Positions 10,099 to 19,048 of a DNA stretch of 64,000 bases are shown one piece after another; position 1 is the stretch's first letter; each line of letters starts with the position of its first letter. Below the pieces are notes generated by a model, which was not told the origin of the DNA, ran no database searches, and saw nothing but the letters and a program-made list of their open reading frames with translations. Origin of the DNA: SZAS-103 sp038216155 (GTDB taxonomy: Bacteria > Pseudomonadota > Gammaproteobacteria > Xanthomonadales > Xanthomonadaceae); the NCBI GenBank assembly GCA_038216155.1, contig JBBQQH010000009.1, positions 1-64,000 of the forward strand. The letters run 5' to 3'. Both the position numbers and the translations under genes were made by a program.

Positions 10099-11112
10099 TC
10101 AGGCCGCAATCGCCATTTCAGGCGGCGCACCCGCGATCAGCGCATCAAAATAGTCGGTGGTCAGCCGTAATTGCGCGTCTGCAGTGTCCGCGCGATTGAC
10201 CACGGCGCGAAATGCAACGCGTTGTTCACCGGACGACTCGGCGCGACTCTTCGCATACCAGCCCAGATGCTTGCGCGCGATGCGCACGCCGGCCACTTCG
10301 CCATAAAACGCGTGCAGCGCGTGCAGATGCCCGAGCAGGATGTCGCGCACCTCGTGCAACGTTGGCGGCGGCAGCACTTCGCCGGTGGCAAGGAAATGCG
10401 CGATCTCGCGAAAAATCCACGGTCGGCCCTGCGCCGCACGCCCGATCATCACGGCGTCAGCGCGGGTGTAACGAAGTACCTCCAGCGCGCGTTGCGGCGA
10501 ATCGATGTCGCCATTGGCCAGCACTGGAATGCGCACCGACGCCTTGACCACTGCAATGGTGTCGTACTCGGCGACGCCGGTGTACTGCTGGTCGCGGGTG
10601 CGACCATGCACGGCCAACGCAGCGATGCCGGAATCTTCGGCGATGTGCGCGATTTTCAGCGCATTGCGATGCGCATGATCCCAGCCGGTGCGAATCTTCA
10701 GCGTCACTGGCACGTCGACGGCGGCAACGACGGCGGCAAGAATCTGCGCAACCAATGCCTCGTCCTGCATCAGCGCGGAGCCGGCCCACGCCTTGCAGAC
10801 CTTCTTGGCCGGGCAGCCCATGTTGATATCGATCAGCTGGGCGCCGTTGTCGACGTTATAACGAGCCGCGTCGGCCAGCACCTGCGGAATGGTGCCTGCG
10901 ATCTGCACACTGACCGGGCCAGGTTCGCCGGCGTGATCCATCCGGTGCAGCGATTTGCGCGTGCCCCAGAAACGCGGATCGGACGCGGTCATCTCCGACA
11001 CGCACAACCCAGCGCCCAGCTGTTTGCACAGCACGCGAAAGGGCTTGTCGGTGACGCCAGCCATCGGCGCCAGCACCACGTTGGGTTGGATTTGGTAGGG
11101 GCCGATCTGCAT
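10099..11112 (-). CDS. dusB: tRNA-dihydrouridine synthase B
   Basis: FMN-dependent enzyme that reduces uridine to dihydrouridine in the D-loop of tRNA. 337 residues, start ATG at 11112. The FMN-binding barrel opens with VVLAPMAGVTDKPFR, has the family word SEMTASDPRFWGT, and the catalytic cysteine C100 in NMGCPAKKV. RTGWDHAHRNA, GRTRDQQYTG, NGDIDSP and MIGRAAQGRPWIF complete the active site and phosphate grip. In many gammaproteobacteria dusB is followed by fis; here no fis follows, and lhr comes next. It is 21 bp downstream of the methyltransferase-like gene, so probably part of a longer minus-strand transcript. Confidence 0.93.
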   Translation of the reverse strand: MQIGPYQIQPNVVLAPMAGVTDKPFRVLCKQLGAGLCVSEMTASDPRFWGTRKSLHRMDHAGEPGPVSVQIAGTIPQVLADAARYNVDNGAQLIDINMGCPAKKVCKAWAGSALMQDEALVAQILAAVVAAVDVPVTLKIRTGWDHAHRNALKIAHIAEDSGIAALAVHGRTRDQQYTGVAEYDTIAVVKASVRIPVLANGDIDSPQRALEVLRYTRADAVMIGRAAQGRPWIFREIAHFLATGEVLPPPTLHEVRDILLGHLHALHAFYGEVAGVRIARKHLGWYAKSRAESSGEQRVAFRAVVNRADTADAQLRLTTDYFDALIAGAPPEMAIAA

Positions 11113-11133
11113 GAGTGTTTTGTATGGCTGCCG

Positions 11134-11697
11134 TCAATACACGAGCGGGATTAGCCGCCAGGTGCGGAGTGCATAGTCAGCGTAGCTGTCTGGAAAGGCT
11201 TCACGCAGCGCTTTCTCTTCGATTTGAATGCGCCATGCGAATACCGCCAGCGTCGGCAACAGCATCACCAGCAACGTCACCCAGTTGCCGATGCACAGCG
11301 CAAAGCCGAACATTTCCAGCAGTGCACCGGTGTAGGACGGATGCCGTAGCACGCGGTACGGTCCGCGCTGGATCAACTGATGATCGCTGGCGATCGCCAC
11401 TTGCACGGTGAAGAATCGCCCGAGCGTGACAATCGACCAGATTCGCAGTGCCAGCCCGAACACAAACACCACGAGTCCAAGCAGATACAGCTGCGTCGCC
11501 ATTGGCAGGCGCGCGTCGGGCAGCTGGTGGGCGATCCTCACGCCCAGGATGATCGCGGCAAACACCACGATCCAGATCACCGCCAGCGAATTGCGATCCT
11601 TGCTTGCGGCGTTGCCGCGCGCGCGCAAGGTCAGCGAAATCGCCAGTTCGGACAGGCCGAAAACGGCACCGATGAGGTTGGGCGTTGGCAGGTTCAT
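11134..11697 (-). CDS. Isoprenylcysteine carboxyl-methyltransferase-like membrane protein
   Basis: 187 residues with four or five membrane helices (ISLTLRA.., IWIVVFAAIILGV, LYLLGLVVFVFGLAL, WVTLLVMLLPTLAVFAW). The C-terminal half carries the signature of the ICMT/PEMT fold: GPYRVLRHPSYTGALLE, then RIQIEEKALREAFPDSYADY. Members use S-adenosylmethionine to methylate lipids or prenyl-type substrates at the membrane; the bacterial substrate cannot be read from sequence. It lies between the M23 peptidase gene and dusB on the same strand with short gaps. Confidence 0.85.
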   Translation of the reverse strand: MNLPTPNLIGAVFGLSELAISLTLRARGNAASKDRNSLAVIWIVVFAAIILGVRIAHQLPDARLPMATQLYLLGLVVFVFGLALRIWSIVTLGRFFTVQVAIASDHQLIQRGPYRVLRHPSYTGALLEMFGFALCIGNWVTLLVMLLPTLAVFAWRIQIEEKALREAFPDSYADYALRTWRLIPLVY

Positions 11698-11755
11698 TGC
11701 GGGTATCCATGCGGGCCATCGGGCTTGCCTGCACGGCGATGCGCGCAGCAGGCAG

Positions 11756-12523
11756 TCAGTGCCCGGTCAGCAGAGGATACGGGTTGATCGAGGTGGCTCG
11801 CCACCAATGCTTTTCCGGCCCCAGCACGGACACTTCGAAATGCAGATGCGGCGCATCCGCGCTGGCATCGCCGGTCGAGCCGACATAGCCGATCAACTCG
11901 CCTTGGTGTAGTTGTTTGCCTTCCACGATGCCAGGCGCGTATTCGGCCAGATGTGCATAATAAAAAACGAAATGCTGATCGGCGTCGAATTCGTACAGGG
12001 TAATTCCGCCGCGCTCGCTGTTGAACAGCTTCTCCACCGTTCCGTCTGCCGCCGCCAGCACGCGACTGCCGTGCGGCGCCATGATGTCGATCGCATCGTG
12101 GCGGCGACCTTGGCTGCGGGCATCGTCGAAGGTATCTGTCAGTTGCGCGGCAGCGACGCCCTCGACCGGAATCAGCAAACGCTGGCCGGGTGAGATGCTA
12201 GCGGTGTCAGGCGGCGATACCGGCTCTGCGGTCGACGTCGGCGGCCGCAGTTGCGGCGGCTGGGTCGCTGGCGGCGAAGATGGCGTGTTGTCGGGCACCG
12301 CGACTCTCGGCGGTGCTGACGGTTGCACGACAGGCGCCACGGGACGTAGCGCCGGCAGTTTAAGGATCACGAAAAAGAACGTGCAGACCGCACCGAACAA
12401 GGCACCGACCACGAACACCAAGATCGTGCGCAATAACGGGTGCAAGCGTCGCTGCACAGACGGCCGCTGTTGCGCCCGCCCGGTCACCACGGTCGGACCC
12501 TCGTCTCCGGATGTTTCGGCCAT
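11756..12523 (-). CDS. M23-family peptidoglycan endopeptidase, membrane anchored
   Basis: 255 residues. A cytoplasmic N-terminus (1-35) precedes one membrane helix (RTILVFVVGALFGAVCTFFFVIL, about 32-54), then a long proline- and serine-rich periplasmic linker (to about 115), then a LytM-type catalytic domain. Zinc ligands are visible as H and D in RRHDAIDIMAPHG and the last histidine in PHLHFEVSV; the stretch GELIGYVGSTGDASA is typical. It should cut peptide cross-links in the cell wall, or activate other wall enzymes. It follows the L,D-transpeptidase gene by 3 bp and belongs to a three-gene wall cluster. Confidence 0.9.
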   Translation of the reverse strand: MAETSGDEGPTVVTGRAQQRPSVQRRLHPLLRTILVFVVGALFGAVCTFFFVILKLPALRPVAPVVQPSAPPRVAVPDNTPSSPPATQPPQLRPPTSTAEPVSPPDTASISPGQRLLIPVEGVAAAQLTDTFDDARSQGRRHDAIDIMAPHGSRVLAAADGTVEKLFNSERGGITLYEFDADQHFVFYYAHLAEYAPGIVEGKQLHQGELIGYVGSTGDASADAPHLHFEVSVLGPEKHWWRATSINPYPLLTGH

Positions 12524-12526
12524 CGG

Positions 12527-13543
12527 TTACTCCTGCAGATGCGCAACCATCCCAGGCGCAACGGCCTTCGAAACCGCTAAGGCACTCCAGTTGGTCAGGC
12601 GGATGCAGCCGTGCGACTGGGTCTTGCCGATCGTCGAAGGCTCCGGAGTGCCGTGGATGCCGTAGTGCGGTTTTGACAGGTCCATCCAGACAACGCCAAC
12701 CGGGTTGTTGGGGCCGGCCGGTAGCGTCGCTTTCGGCGCCTTCGAATCCACGTCCCAGAACAGTTCGGGGTTGTAGTGGAATACCGGATTGGTGGCGACG
12801 CCCTGGATTTTCCAGTCGCCGATCGGAAGCGGATCGTGCTCGCTGCCAGTGGTCGCAGGAAACTGCGCATAGGTTTTGCCGCCCGCATCGACCAGCATCA
12901 GCACCGAGTCGGACTTGTCGACAACCACCTTCGCTGCCTTTGCCAACGCTGGTTCGTCGGCGACGTTCGGCACCACGATTTGCTGGCCCGCGGTGGCGAA
13001 ATCCTTGCCGGGATTGAGCTTCTTCAATAACGCGGGGCTGGCGTGGAACTTTTCGCCCAACCCTTCCACTGCGGAGGTGTAACCCAGCGTCGGCAGCGCA
13101 GCCTTGGCCTGCACATCGTCCGGAAGCGGATTGAACGGCCCCGCCACGTCGGCGTCGGCGATGGTGTAGTCGGTCAGTGCCGGCGCGCTGTCGCGATTGA
13201 GCGCGGTCCAGGTTTCAGTGTCGATCGTGCCACTGGCATTCAAGCCGTTGGCCGATTGAAATCCAGCGATCGCACGACGCAGGTTGCTGCCGAATCCGCC
13301 GTCGATCTCGCCCGACGAGAAGTGCGCGCGATCCAGCAGCACCTGCGCGCGCAGCACTGCCGCGCCCTTGCTGGACGGCCCGACGGTCGGAGTGAGCGCG
13401 CTGTCGTTGACGGCCTCGGCGGTGAGTGCGCGCGCTGACGATTGTGGTTTGGTATGTGCCATGGCTGACGATGACAGCGCGACGGCGATGCACGCAATCA
13501 GGACAACCGGATGGGTCGGGACGATGCGGGTGGTCGTGGACAT
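12527..13543 (-). CDS. L,D-transpeptidase (YkuD) with peptidoglycan-binding domain
   Basis: 338 residues. ATG at 13543 follows a strong AAGGAG by 6 bases. A signal peptide (VVLIACIAVALSSSAMA, cut near residue 25) sends it to the periplasm. A peptidoglycan-binding helical domain follows (VLRAQVLLDRAHFSSGEIDGGFG, about 60-120), then a LysM-like stretch (LGEKFHASPALLKKLNPG). The YkuD domain has histidine in YGIHGTPEP and the catalytic cysteine in SHGCIRLTNW. Such enzymes form 3-3 cross-links or attach proteins to the wall. It sits 3 bp upstream of the M23 gene, with a second L,D-transpeptidase-type gene just before it. Confidence 0.93.
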   Translation of the reverse strand: MSTTTRIVPTHPVVLIACIAVALSSSAMAHTKPQSSARALTAEAVNDSALTPTVGPSSKGAAVLRAQVLLDRAHFSSGEIDGGFGSNLRRAIAGFQSANGLNASGTIDTETWTALNRDSAPALTDYTIADADVAGPFNPLPDDVQAKAALPTLGYTSAVEGLGEKFHASPALLKKLNPGKDFATAGQQIVVPNVADEPALAKAAKVVVDKSDSVLMLVDAGGKTYAQFPATTGSEHDPLPIGDWKIQGVATNPVFHYNPELFWDVDSKAPKATLPAGPNNPVGVVWMDLSKPHYGIHGTPEPSTIGKTQSHGCIRLTNWSALAVSKAVAPGMVAHLQE

Positions 13544-13620
13544 GGATCTCTCCTTGATCGAAATAGATGGTGAATGTGGCTGGATGCGACTTGACGACTG
13601 TTGCAGGAAAGGTGATCGCT

Positions 13621-14352
13621 TCAATGCGCCGATTTGGATAGGCTGCTGGCGGCTGCCGTTTTTTGTGCTGTCGCCGCTGACTCGTCGCAATGCAGCAACG
13701 GCGAATGCGCAAGCCAGTCGGGATCCGGGTAGTAGGCGAACAGCAACTGCCCCTGTTTGAGGTTGTCCACCACCGGGCGAATGATCTCCAGCCGTACCGA
13801 CGGGCAACCAAGACTGCGACCCAGCCGGCCCTGCTTGAGAGCCTGCTGTTGATCGACGTAGCTGGCGCCATGGATCACGATGTTGCGCGTGCGGGCATGG
13901 TCGTTGACGCCCGTCTCCAGCCCATCCATCCGCAGCGCATAACCATCGTTGCCGGTGTACTCCTCGGCTGTCTTGAAAAGGCCGAGGCTGGACTTGGCTG
14001 AGCCCTCCACGTTGGAAAACGAGCGTGCAAAATTTCCTCCGCTCTCGCGCCCGTGCGCCACCGGTTCGGTCAGCAGCAACGCCGGACGGTCAAGTGCGAA
14101 CAGCCACAACCGGTTGGCGGTGGAGGGCAGGCTGAAATCGATGATTGCGAGCCGGGTCGAAGATTTTGTCAGCCCGGATTCGATCGCGCAGTGCCGTGCC
14201 TTCAACGCCAATTGGATGATGTTTGCATTGGCTTCTGGCGCGGATTTTGCCAGCTGTGTGCGCAGCGCGTTGTCGCTGCCACCAGCACAGGCAACAACCG
14301 GCGCCAGCGCGCCGGTCGCCAGCAATAACGCAGTGGTGAGACGTAAAACCAT
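13621..14352 (-). CDS. Murein L,D-transpeptidase catalytic domain protein (YkuD_2 type)
   Basis: 243 residues from ATG 14352; a TTG at 14394 is an alternative but would put extra residues before the signal peptide (LRLTTALLLATGALAPVVACAG). The domain has IIDFSLPSTANRLWLF, VAHGRESGG, then IVIHGASYVD and the catalytic cysteine in RSLGCPSVRL, as in the YkuD_2 family. It is exported and probably works on the same wall polymer as the next two genes downstream. The second alanine-rich tail (ATAQKTAAASSLSKSAH) is low complexity. No clear ribosome-binding site is seen before either start. Confidence 0.88.
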   Translation of the reverse strand: MVLRLTTALLLATGALAPVVACAGGSDNALRTQLAKSAPEANANIIQLALKARHCAIESGLTKSSTRLAIIDFSLPSTANRLWLFALDRPALLLTEPVAHGRESGGNFARSFSNVEGSAKSSLGLFKTAEEYTGNDGYALRMDGLETGVNDHARTRNIVIHGASYVDQQQALKQGRLGRSLGCPSVRLEIIRPVVDNLKQGQLLFAYYPDPDWLAHSPLLHCDESAATAQKTAAASSLSKSAH

Positions 14353-14487
14353 CGAGAGAGGATAGCCCAGTGACCGTGCGATCCTGTGCTGCAATCGCGG
14401 CGCCCCGGGTTGCGATTCAGGAACTGGTCACGCGCTGGTTCATGCCATCGTAATTTTGGCGTGCGGCCAAAGCGCAAAACGGTCCAC

Positions 14488-15480
14488 TCAATCGCGGCCA
14501 AACCGCGCGACGACCTGCTCGCGCGTCGGCATCGCGGGAGCCGTGCCGATGGTTTCGGTGGACAACGCCGCGACGCGATTGGCCTGACGCACGATGGTCG
14601 CGAATGCCGCGTCTGCCAGCCCGGCCAATCCCGCCGCAAGCGCGCCGCTGAAGGCATCGCCAGCGCCGGTGCTGTCGATCGCGGTGATCTGTTCGGCGTC
14701 AATGCGATAGCACGCCTGCGCATCGCCGTGACGATGTTCGCCATGCGAGACGAAGCATCCGTGCGCGCCCAGCGTGATCACGCAGGTGGATAATCGACTC
14801 GATCCGAATGGCAGTCGGCGAACAAGCGCATGCAATTCGTCATCCGCCAGTTGTGCGAGCGAATCGGCAGCGACATCATCGAATCCGCAACGCTTCGACA
14901 ACAACGCAAACTCGGTTTCGTTCGGCGTTAGCACGTCAACGCGTCGCAGCAGATCCGTGTTCAGCTGCGCATGCATCGGCGCCGGATTGAGCACGCGCAG
15001 GCAATCCGGGCCGCTGGCCGCATCGAGCGCGGCGGCGATTGCGTCGAGATTGTTTTCGAGCTGGCATAACAGCACGCGCGGCGCTTGGATCTCGGCAAGC
15101 TGTGCGCGCACGAATGTCGGGTCCAGCCACTCGTTCGCCGCCAGGTTGACCACGATCAGATTCTCGCCGCGCGCATTGACCACGATGCTGGACGAAGCAG
15201 TTGGCGCATCGCCGCACACCTGCCAGCGTGCATCGAGTTGTTCGGCGCTGGCGAAATCACGCGCGGCCTGGGCCAGCGCATCGTCGCCAATAGCACCGAC
15301 AAAGACCGTGTCGATGCCGAGACGCCGGCACGCGATGGCCTGGTTGAAGCCCTTGCCGCCTGGCCCGGTGTTGAAGCCGCTCGCACGCCGCGTTTCGCCA
15401 ACCTGCGGAAACACATCGCACAGCCATGCGTGATCCTGCACGTAGCTGCCGACGACAATGACACTGTCATGCCCGCGCAT
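14488..15480 (-). CDS. rbsK: Ribokinase (PfkB family)
   Basis: 330 residues. Phosphorylates ribose to ribose 5-phosphate in the cytosol. The ribose-binding start VVVGSYVQDHAWLCDVFP is followed by the first PfkB signature (NTGPGGKGFNQAIACRRLG) and, near the end, the second with the catalytic aspartate: DSTGAGDAFSGALAAGLAG. It lies 51 bp downstream of a nucleoside transporter gene on the same strand, so import of nucleosides and use of their ribose go together. A deoxyribose or other sugar kinase is possible, but the motifs fit ribokinase best. Confidence 0.88.
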   Translation of the reverse strand: MRGHDSVIVVGSYVQDHAWLCDVFPQVGETRRASGFNTGPGGKGFNQAIACRRLGIDTVFVGAIGDDALAQAARDFASAEQLDARWQVCGDAPTASSSIVVNARGENLIVVNLAANEWLDPTFVRAQLAEIQAPRVLLCQLENNLDAIAAALDAASGPDCLRVLNPAPMHAQLNTDLLRRVDVLTPNETEFALLSKRCGFDDVAADSLAQLADDELHALVRRLPFGSSRLSTCVITLGAHGCFVSHGEHRHGDAQACYRIDAEQITAIDSTGAGDAFSGALAAGLAGLADAAFATIVRQANRVAALSTETIGTAPAMPTREQVVARFGRD

Positions 15481-15531
15481 CGTTGCCTCAGCGCGGCAAC
15501 CGCGCGGCGGTGATCGCTTGCATCACGCTGA

Positions 15532-16836
15532 TCACACGCGCGTCTGCCGGTCGATCGCGCGTTCGGTGGCGACCGCGCCGGAATCGCGCGGCTCGTGCCG
15601 ATGCTTGAACAGCAGCAGGAACAACACCGCCGTCGCCAACGCGTACAGCGCAAACGCACTCCAGATACCGTGCCAATCCTTGCAGATCCGCGTCATGTCA
15701 TCGCAGTTGGCGGCAGTGAAGTAGTGATCGATCGCATAGCCAGCGATCAGGCTGCCGAGCACAGCGCCGACGCCATTGGTCATAAGCATGAACAGCCCCT
15801 GCGCGCTGGCGCGGATGCGTGGGTCGCTCTGGCCTTCGACATACAGCGAGCCTGAAATATTGAAGAAATCGAACGCCATGCCATAGACGATGCACGACAG
15901 AACGATCATCCACAGCCCGCCCGCCGGATCGCCGTACGCGAACAAGCCGAAGCGCAGAAACCACGCCAGCATGCTGATCACCATCACTGTCTTGATGCCG
16001 AACCGGCGCAGGAAAAACGGGATCGCGAGGATGAATAGCGTTTCTGAAATCTGTGAGATCGAGATGATCATCGCCGGATATTTCACCGCCAGCAGACCCT
16101 TGAAGGCATCGTTCTTGGCAAAGTCGTGCAAGAAGGTGTCGCCGTACGCATTGGTCAATTGCAACGCACCGCCCAGCAGCATCGCAAACACGAAAAACAC
16201 GGCCATGTTCGTGTCGCGAAACAGGGTGAACGCGGTCAGTCCGAGGCGGTCGGCCAGTGTGCGGCTGTGCGCTGCGTCGAGCTTTGGCGGGCAGGGCGGC
16301 AGGGTAAAGGCGAACAGACCTAGAGCCAACGAACCCGCAGATGCCACGTAAAACTGGCCGGGTGTGGTTTCCAGCCCAAGCAGGCTGGTGATCCAGGTCG
16401 CGGCGATGAAACCGATCGTACCCCAGACACGGATCGGCGGATAGCTGCCGACCACGTCCAGCCCTTGGTTCTTCAGCGCGTTGTAGGAAACCGCAATCGC
16501 CAGCGAGATCGTCGGCATGTAGAAAATCATGTTCAGCAGCATCACCCAGAACATCGCAGTCGGGCTTTGTACGCGCGGCACCAAAAACAGCACCACGGCG
16601 CCACAGATATGCAACAGCCCATACAGGCGTTCGGCATTGATCCACTTGTCGGCGACGATGCCCATGAGCGCCGGCATGAACAGCGATGCGATGCCCATGG
16701 TCGAGAAGATCGCGCCGAAGCCGGTGCCGGACCAGTGCCGGTTCTGGAACCACCACGCGCCGATGGTTAGCAGCCACGCGCCCCAGATGAAGAACTGCAG
16801 GAAGTTCATCACGATCAAACGCGACTTCAGATTCAA
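15532..16836 (-). CDS. Nucleoside:proton symporter (NupG/XapB type, MFS)
   Basis: 434 residues and about 12 membrane helices. I chose TTG at 16836 because GAAGGAG lies 8 bases upstream; a TTG at 16860 has no such site. The N-terminus (LKSRLIVMNFLQFFIWGAWL) and the words GIVADKWINAERLYGLLH and LYVEGQSDPRIRASAQGLFML are typical of the nucleoside:H+ symporter family in the inner membrane. The gene is followed by ribokinase, which supports a role in nucleoside salvage. The exact nucleoside cannot be told from sequence. Confidence 0.88.
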   Translation of the reverse strand: MNLKSRLIVMNFLQFFIWGAWLLTIGAWWFQNRHWSGTGFGAIFSTMGIASLFMPALMGIVADKWINAERLYGLLHICGAVVLFLVPRVQSPTAMFWVMLLNMIFYMPTISLAIAVSYNALKNQGLDVVGSYPPIRVWGTIGFIAATWITSLLGLETTPGQFYVASAGSLALGLFAFTLPPCPPKLDAAHSRTLADRLGLTAFTLFRDTNMAVFFVFAMLLGGALQLTNAYGDTFLHDFAKNDAFKGLLAVKYPAMIISISQISETLFILAIPFFLRRFGIKTVMVISMLAWFLRFGLFAYGDPAGGLWMIVLSCIVYGMAFDFFNISGSLYVEGQSDPRIRASAQGLFMLMTNGVGAVLGSLIAGYAIDHYFTAANCDDMTRICKDWHGIWSAFALYALATAVLFLLLFKHRHEPRDSGAVATERAIDRQTRV

Positions 16837-17005
16837 GAGTGATGCTCCTTCAGGTGGCAAGGGCCCGCAGTGCGCGCGACAGGTCCTGCCGCAGCGTAGT
16901 GCAGGCGGTCGGTGCCGACAAGCTGCGGCCTACGCAACGCTGAATCCAGCACGTGCACGTGGATGGCAGCGGCATCAGTCCCGCCGGCATCAATCGGAAA
17001 ACGCG

Positions 17006-18154
17006 TCAGTCGCGGGCGACAACCTGGTTGCGGCCGGTCTGCTTCGCCCGGCGCAGGCGCTCGTCTGCCAGTCGCATCAACGACGACACATCCGCACAGT
17101 CGGGAGTCATGTTGGCCAGGCCCGCCGAGAAGGTGATGGCATGCGGCTGGGTGGCACGCCCGTAACTTTCTTCGTCCGGAATGAACGGCATCGCTGAGAC
17201 CTGTTTACGCAGCGATTCCATGCGCTCCCACGCCCGCGCCATCGGCACTGGCAGAAGCAAGACAAATTCCTCGCCGCCGACGCGCATCAAGGCTTCGCCC
17301 GGGTGCAGCCCAGCCTGCACGGCCTGAACCACGTGCTTCAGTGCGCGATCGCCGACCGGATGTCCGAATTCGTCGTTGATCCGTTTGAAATGATCCAGGT
17401 CGATGATCGCCAGCGTGATCGAACCGTCATCCTTGCGCGCACGTCCGATCATTTGCGGCACGCGATGCATGAGATACGACCGATTCGGCAGTCCGGTCAA
17501 CGTATCGGTGCCAGACAGCAACACCAGACGCTGGATGCGATAGACGACGATCGCGGTCAACAAGGTTACGACCAGCAACAACAGCATGCGCTGGATTTGG
17601 TTGCCCAGCGACACCGTTCCGTAATCCGCCGATGCAAGCACCTCGCCGGCGGCGGCTTGCGAAAACACCCAGCAAACCAGCAGTCCATATTGCAGCATCG
17701 CCAGCAGACCGGTGAACAGGGTCACGCGCCCGTCGTTGCGCAGCGCCGTGGTGAAGATCGACAGCAGGTAACAAGAAAACACGATCAGGGTATTGACGCT
17801 GGCAGCCGGCGACTGCGTGGCGATGATGATCAGCACCAGCGTTTCCATGGTCACATCGGAGGCACTGGTGGCGAAAGACAGCCACGAATAACGACGCTTG
17901 TGCCGCGCCAGCGCGAGCCAGACCAAGGCCAGCACCAGGCCGACGCCGGTACCTGCGAAGCCTGCCAATGATTCGAACCAGCCGCCGCCGGTCAACAGGT
18001 TCGCGACCGGCATCAGCATCAACAGCAGGGTTGCGGCGACGCGGAATCGGGCCACCAGCAACTCGCCGCCGGCACCGATGTCGAGCACGATCTCGTCCGG
18101 CCGGTCGCGCAGCGTGCTCGTCAACTCGTGCAGTGTTTGCCGCAGTGTGCTCAA
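17006..18154 (-). CDS. Membrane diguanylate cyclase (GGDEF)
   Basis: 382 residues. Six or so membrane helices fill about residues 38-215 (RVAATLLLMLMPVANLL, GLVLALVWLAL, NTLIVFSCYLLSIF, MLLLLVVTLLTAIVVY). The GGDEF domain follows: TDTLTGLPNRSYL, IIDLDHFKRINDEFGH, and active motif GGEEF near residue 292. It should make c-di-GMP from two GTP at the inner membrane. No RxxD inhibitory site stands at the usual place. It begins 49 bp after the stop of mneA with no terminator between, so part of its transcription may come through the manganese riboswitch. Confidence 0.93.
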   Translation of the reverse strand: MSTLRQTLHELTSTLRDRPDEIVLDIGAGGELLVARFRVAATLLLMLMPVANLLTGGGWFESLAGFAGTGVGLVLALVWLALARHKRRYSWLSFATSASDVTMETLVLIIIATQSPAASVNTLIVFSCYLLSIFTTALRNDGRVTLFTGLLAMLQYGLLVCWVFSQAAAGEVLASADYGTVSLGNQIQRMLLLLVVTLLTAIVVYRIQRLVLLSGTDTLTGLPNRSYLMHRVPQMIGRARKDDGSITLAIIDLDHFKRINDEFGHPVGDRALKHVVQAVQAGLHPGEALMRVGGEEFVLLLPVPMARAWERMESLRKQVSAMPFIPDEESYGRATQPHAITFSAGLANMTPDCADVSSLMRLADERLRRAKQTGRNQVVARD

Positions 18155-18203
18155 GCAGGGTTCCTGATGATCAGTCGGGAGTCATGATCGCATGCACGAA
18201 TGC

Positions 18204-18782
18204 TCAGTTTGCGCCAGAGTGCAGCAGCCCGAACAGGTTCCACAACCCCAGCGCGAGGAACATCAGCGCCGCAGTCATTCGCGCAGCGCGAAGCGGAATC
18301 CGACTGGCGAAACGCGCACCCAAAAAGACCACTGGCACGTTGGCGACCAGCATGCCGAGGGTAGTACCAGCGACGACCTGCCACAGCGGCTGGTACTGCG
18401 CAGCCAGCGCGACCGTCGCCAACTGCGTCTTGTCACCCATCTCGGCGAGGAAGAAGGTAATGATCGTGGCCACCAACAGCCCGTGACCGCGGCGAGCGCT
18501 GGCATCCTCGTCATCGAGGCGATCCGGCACCAGCGCCCATGCCGCCATTACAAAAAACGAGGCAGTCACGATCCAGCGCAGCATTAGCGGCGAGATCCAG
18601 TGCGCTAGCAGCACCCCGACTTCGCCTGCGAGCGCGTGGTTGAGCAGGGTAGCAATGAAGATGCCGAGGCAAATCGGCCAAGGGCGACGATATTTTGCGG
18701 CCAGCGTGAGCGATAGCAGTTGTGTCTTGTCTCCGATCTCGGCGATTGCGACCGCGACCAGCGATACCAGAAATGCGTTCAT
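18204..18782 (-). CDS. mneA: Manganese exporter, UPF0016/GDT1 family
   Basis: 192 residues, about six membrane helices in two inverted halves. Both halves carry the family hallmark: AEIGDKTQLLSL near residue 13 and AEMGDKTQLATV in the second half. The family exports Mn2+ (MneA in Xanthomonas) or carries Ca2+/Mn2+ in eukaryotes. ATG at 18782 fits the first membrane helix; the open frame upstream is the riboswitch region and is not coding. Expression should rise when manganese is high through the riboswitch directly upstream. Confidence 0.92.
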   Translation of the reverse strand: MNAFLVSLVAVAIAEIGDKTQLLSLTLAAKYRRPWPICLGIFIATLLNHALAGEVGVLLAHWISPLMLRWIVTASFFVMAAWALVPDRLDDEDASARRGHGLLVATIITFFLAEMGDKTQLATVALAAQYQPLWQVVAGTTLGMLVANVPVVFLGARFASRIPLRAARMTAALMFLALGLWNLFGLLHSGAN

Positions 18783-18799
18783 TGGGATCTCCGGGCCGG

Positions 18800-18960
18800 G
18801 TGGTGGACGCAGGGAAACGCAGTCGCGCCCGGCCTGGTCGCGTCCGCGTTCCCTGGTCTCGCCTCTCGATGCGGTGCATCGATCCCGTGCGCCATGGCAG
18901 ACATGCCAAGTGTGTTGACGCACAGCCTGCTTGCGCAGGTAGCTACTCCCCAGAGGACAG
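18800..18960 (-). promoter_or_regulatory. yybP-ykoY manganese riboswitch
   Basis: Read on the minus strand, the leader starts with GGGGAGTAGCTACC, the most conserved element of this class, then a short hairpin (CCTGCGCAAGCAGG), then GTCAACACACTTGGCATG, before a long GC-rich stem region leading to the mneA start. Position, order of elements and the downstream exporter agree with the known manganese-sensing riboswitch. The 3' part, which forms the on/off switch, I cannot resolve. Confidence 0.88.
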
Positions 18961-18963
18961 CGC

Positions 18964-18998
18964 GTACATTATATATGTACGTATTTGTAAATAGACAA
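18964..18998 (-). promoter_or_regulatory. Promoter of the mneA riboswitch transcript
   Basis: A perfect -10 box TATAAT (minus strand; 18968-18973) lies just before the riboswitch. Upstream is TTGTCT with a long 19-bp spacer. The -10 sits in a palindrome with arms GTACAT/ATGTAC (18964-18980), which might also serve the divergent aldo/keto reductase gene or bind a regulator. Confidence 0.55.
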
Positions 18999-19048
18999 AA
19001 ATTTGAGGCGTTCACTCGCGCCATGTCGCTCACACTGGAGAATCGCAG

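Noticed and set aside
18783..18923. N-terminal extension of mneA
   Set aside because: The open frame runs through the manganese riboswitch. The conserved RNA elements and the start of the first membrane helix favour ATG 18782.
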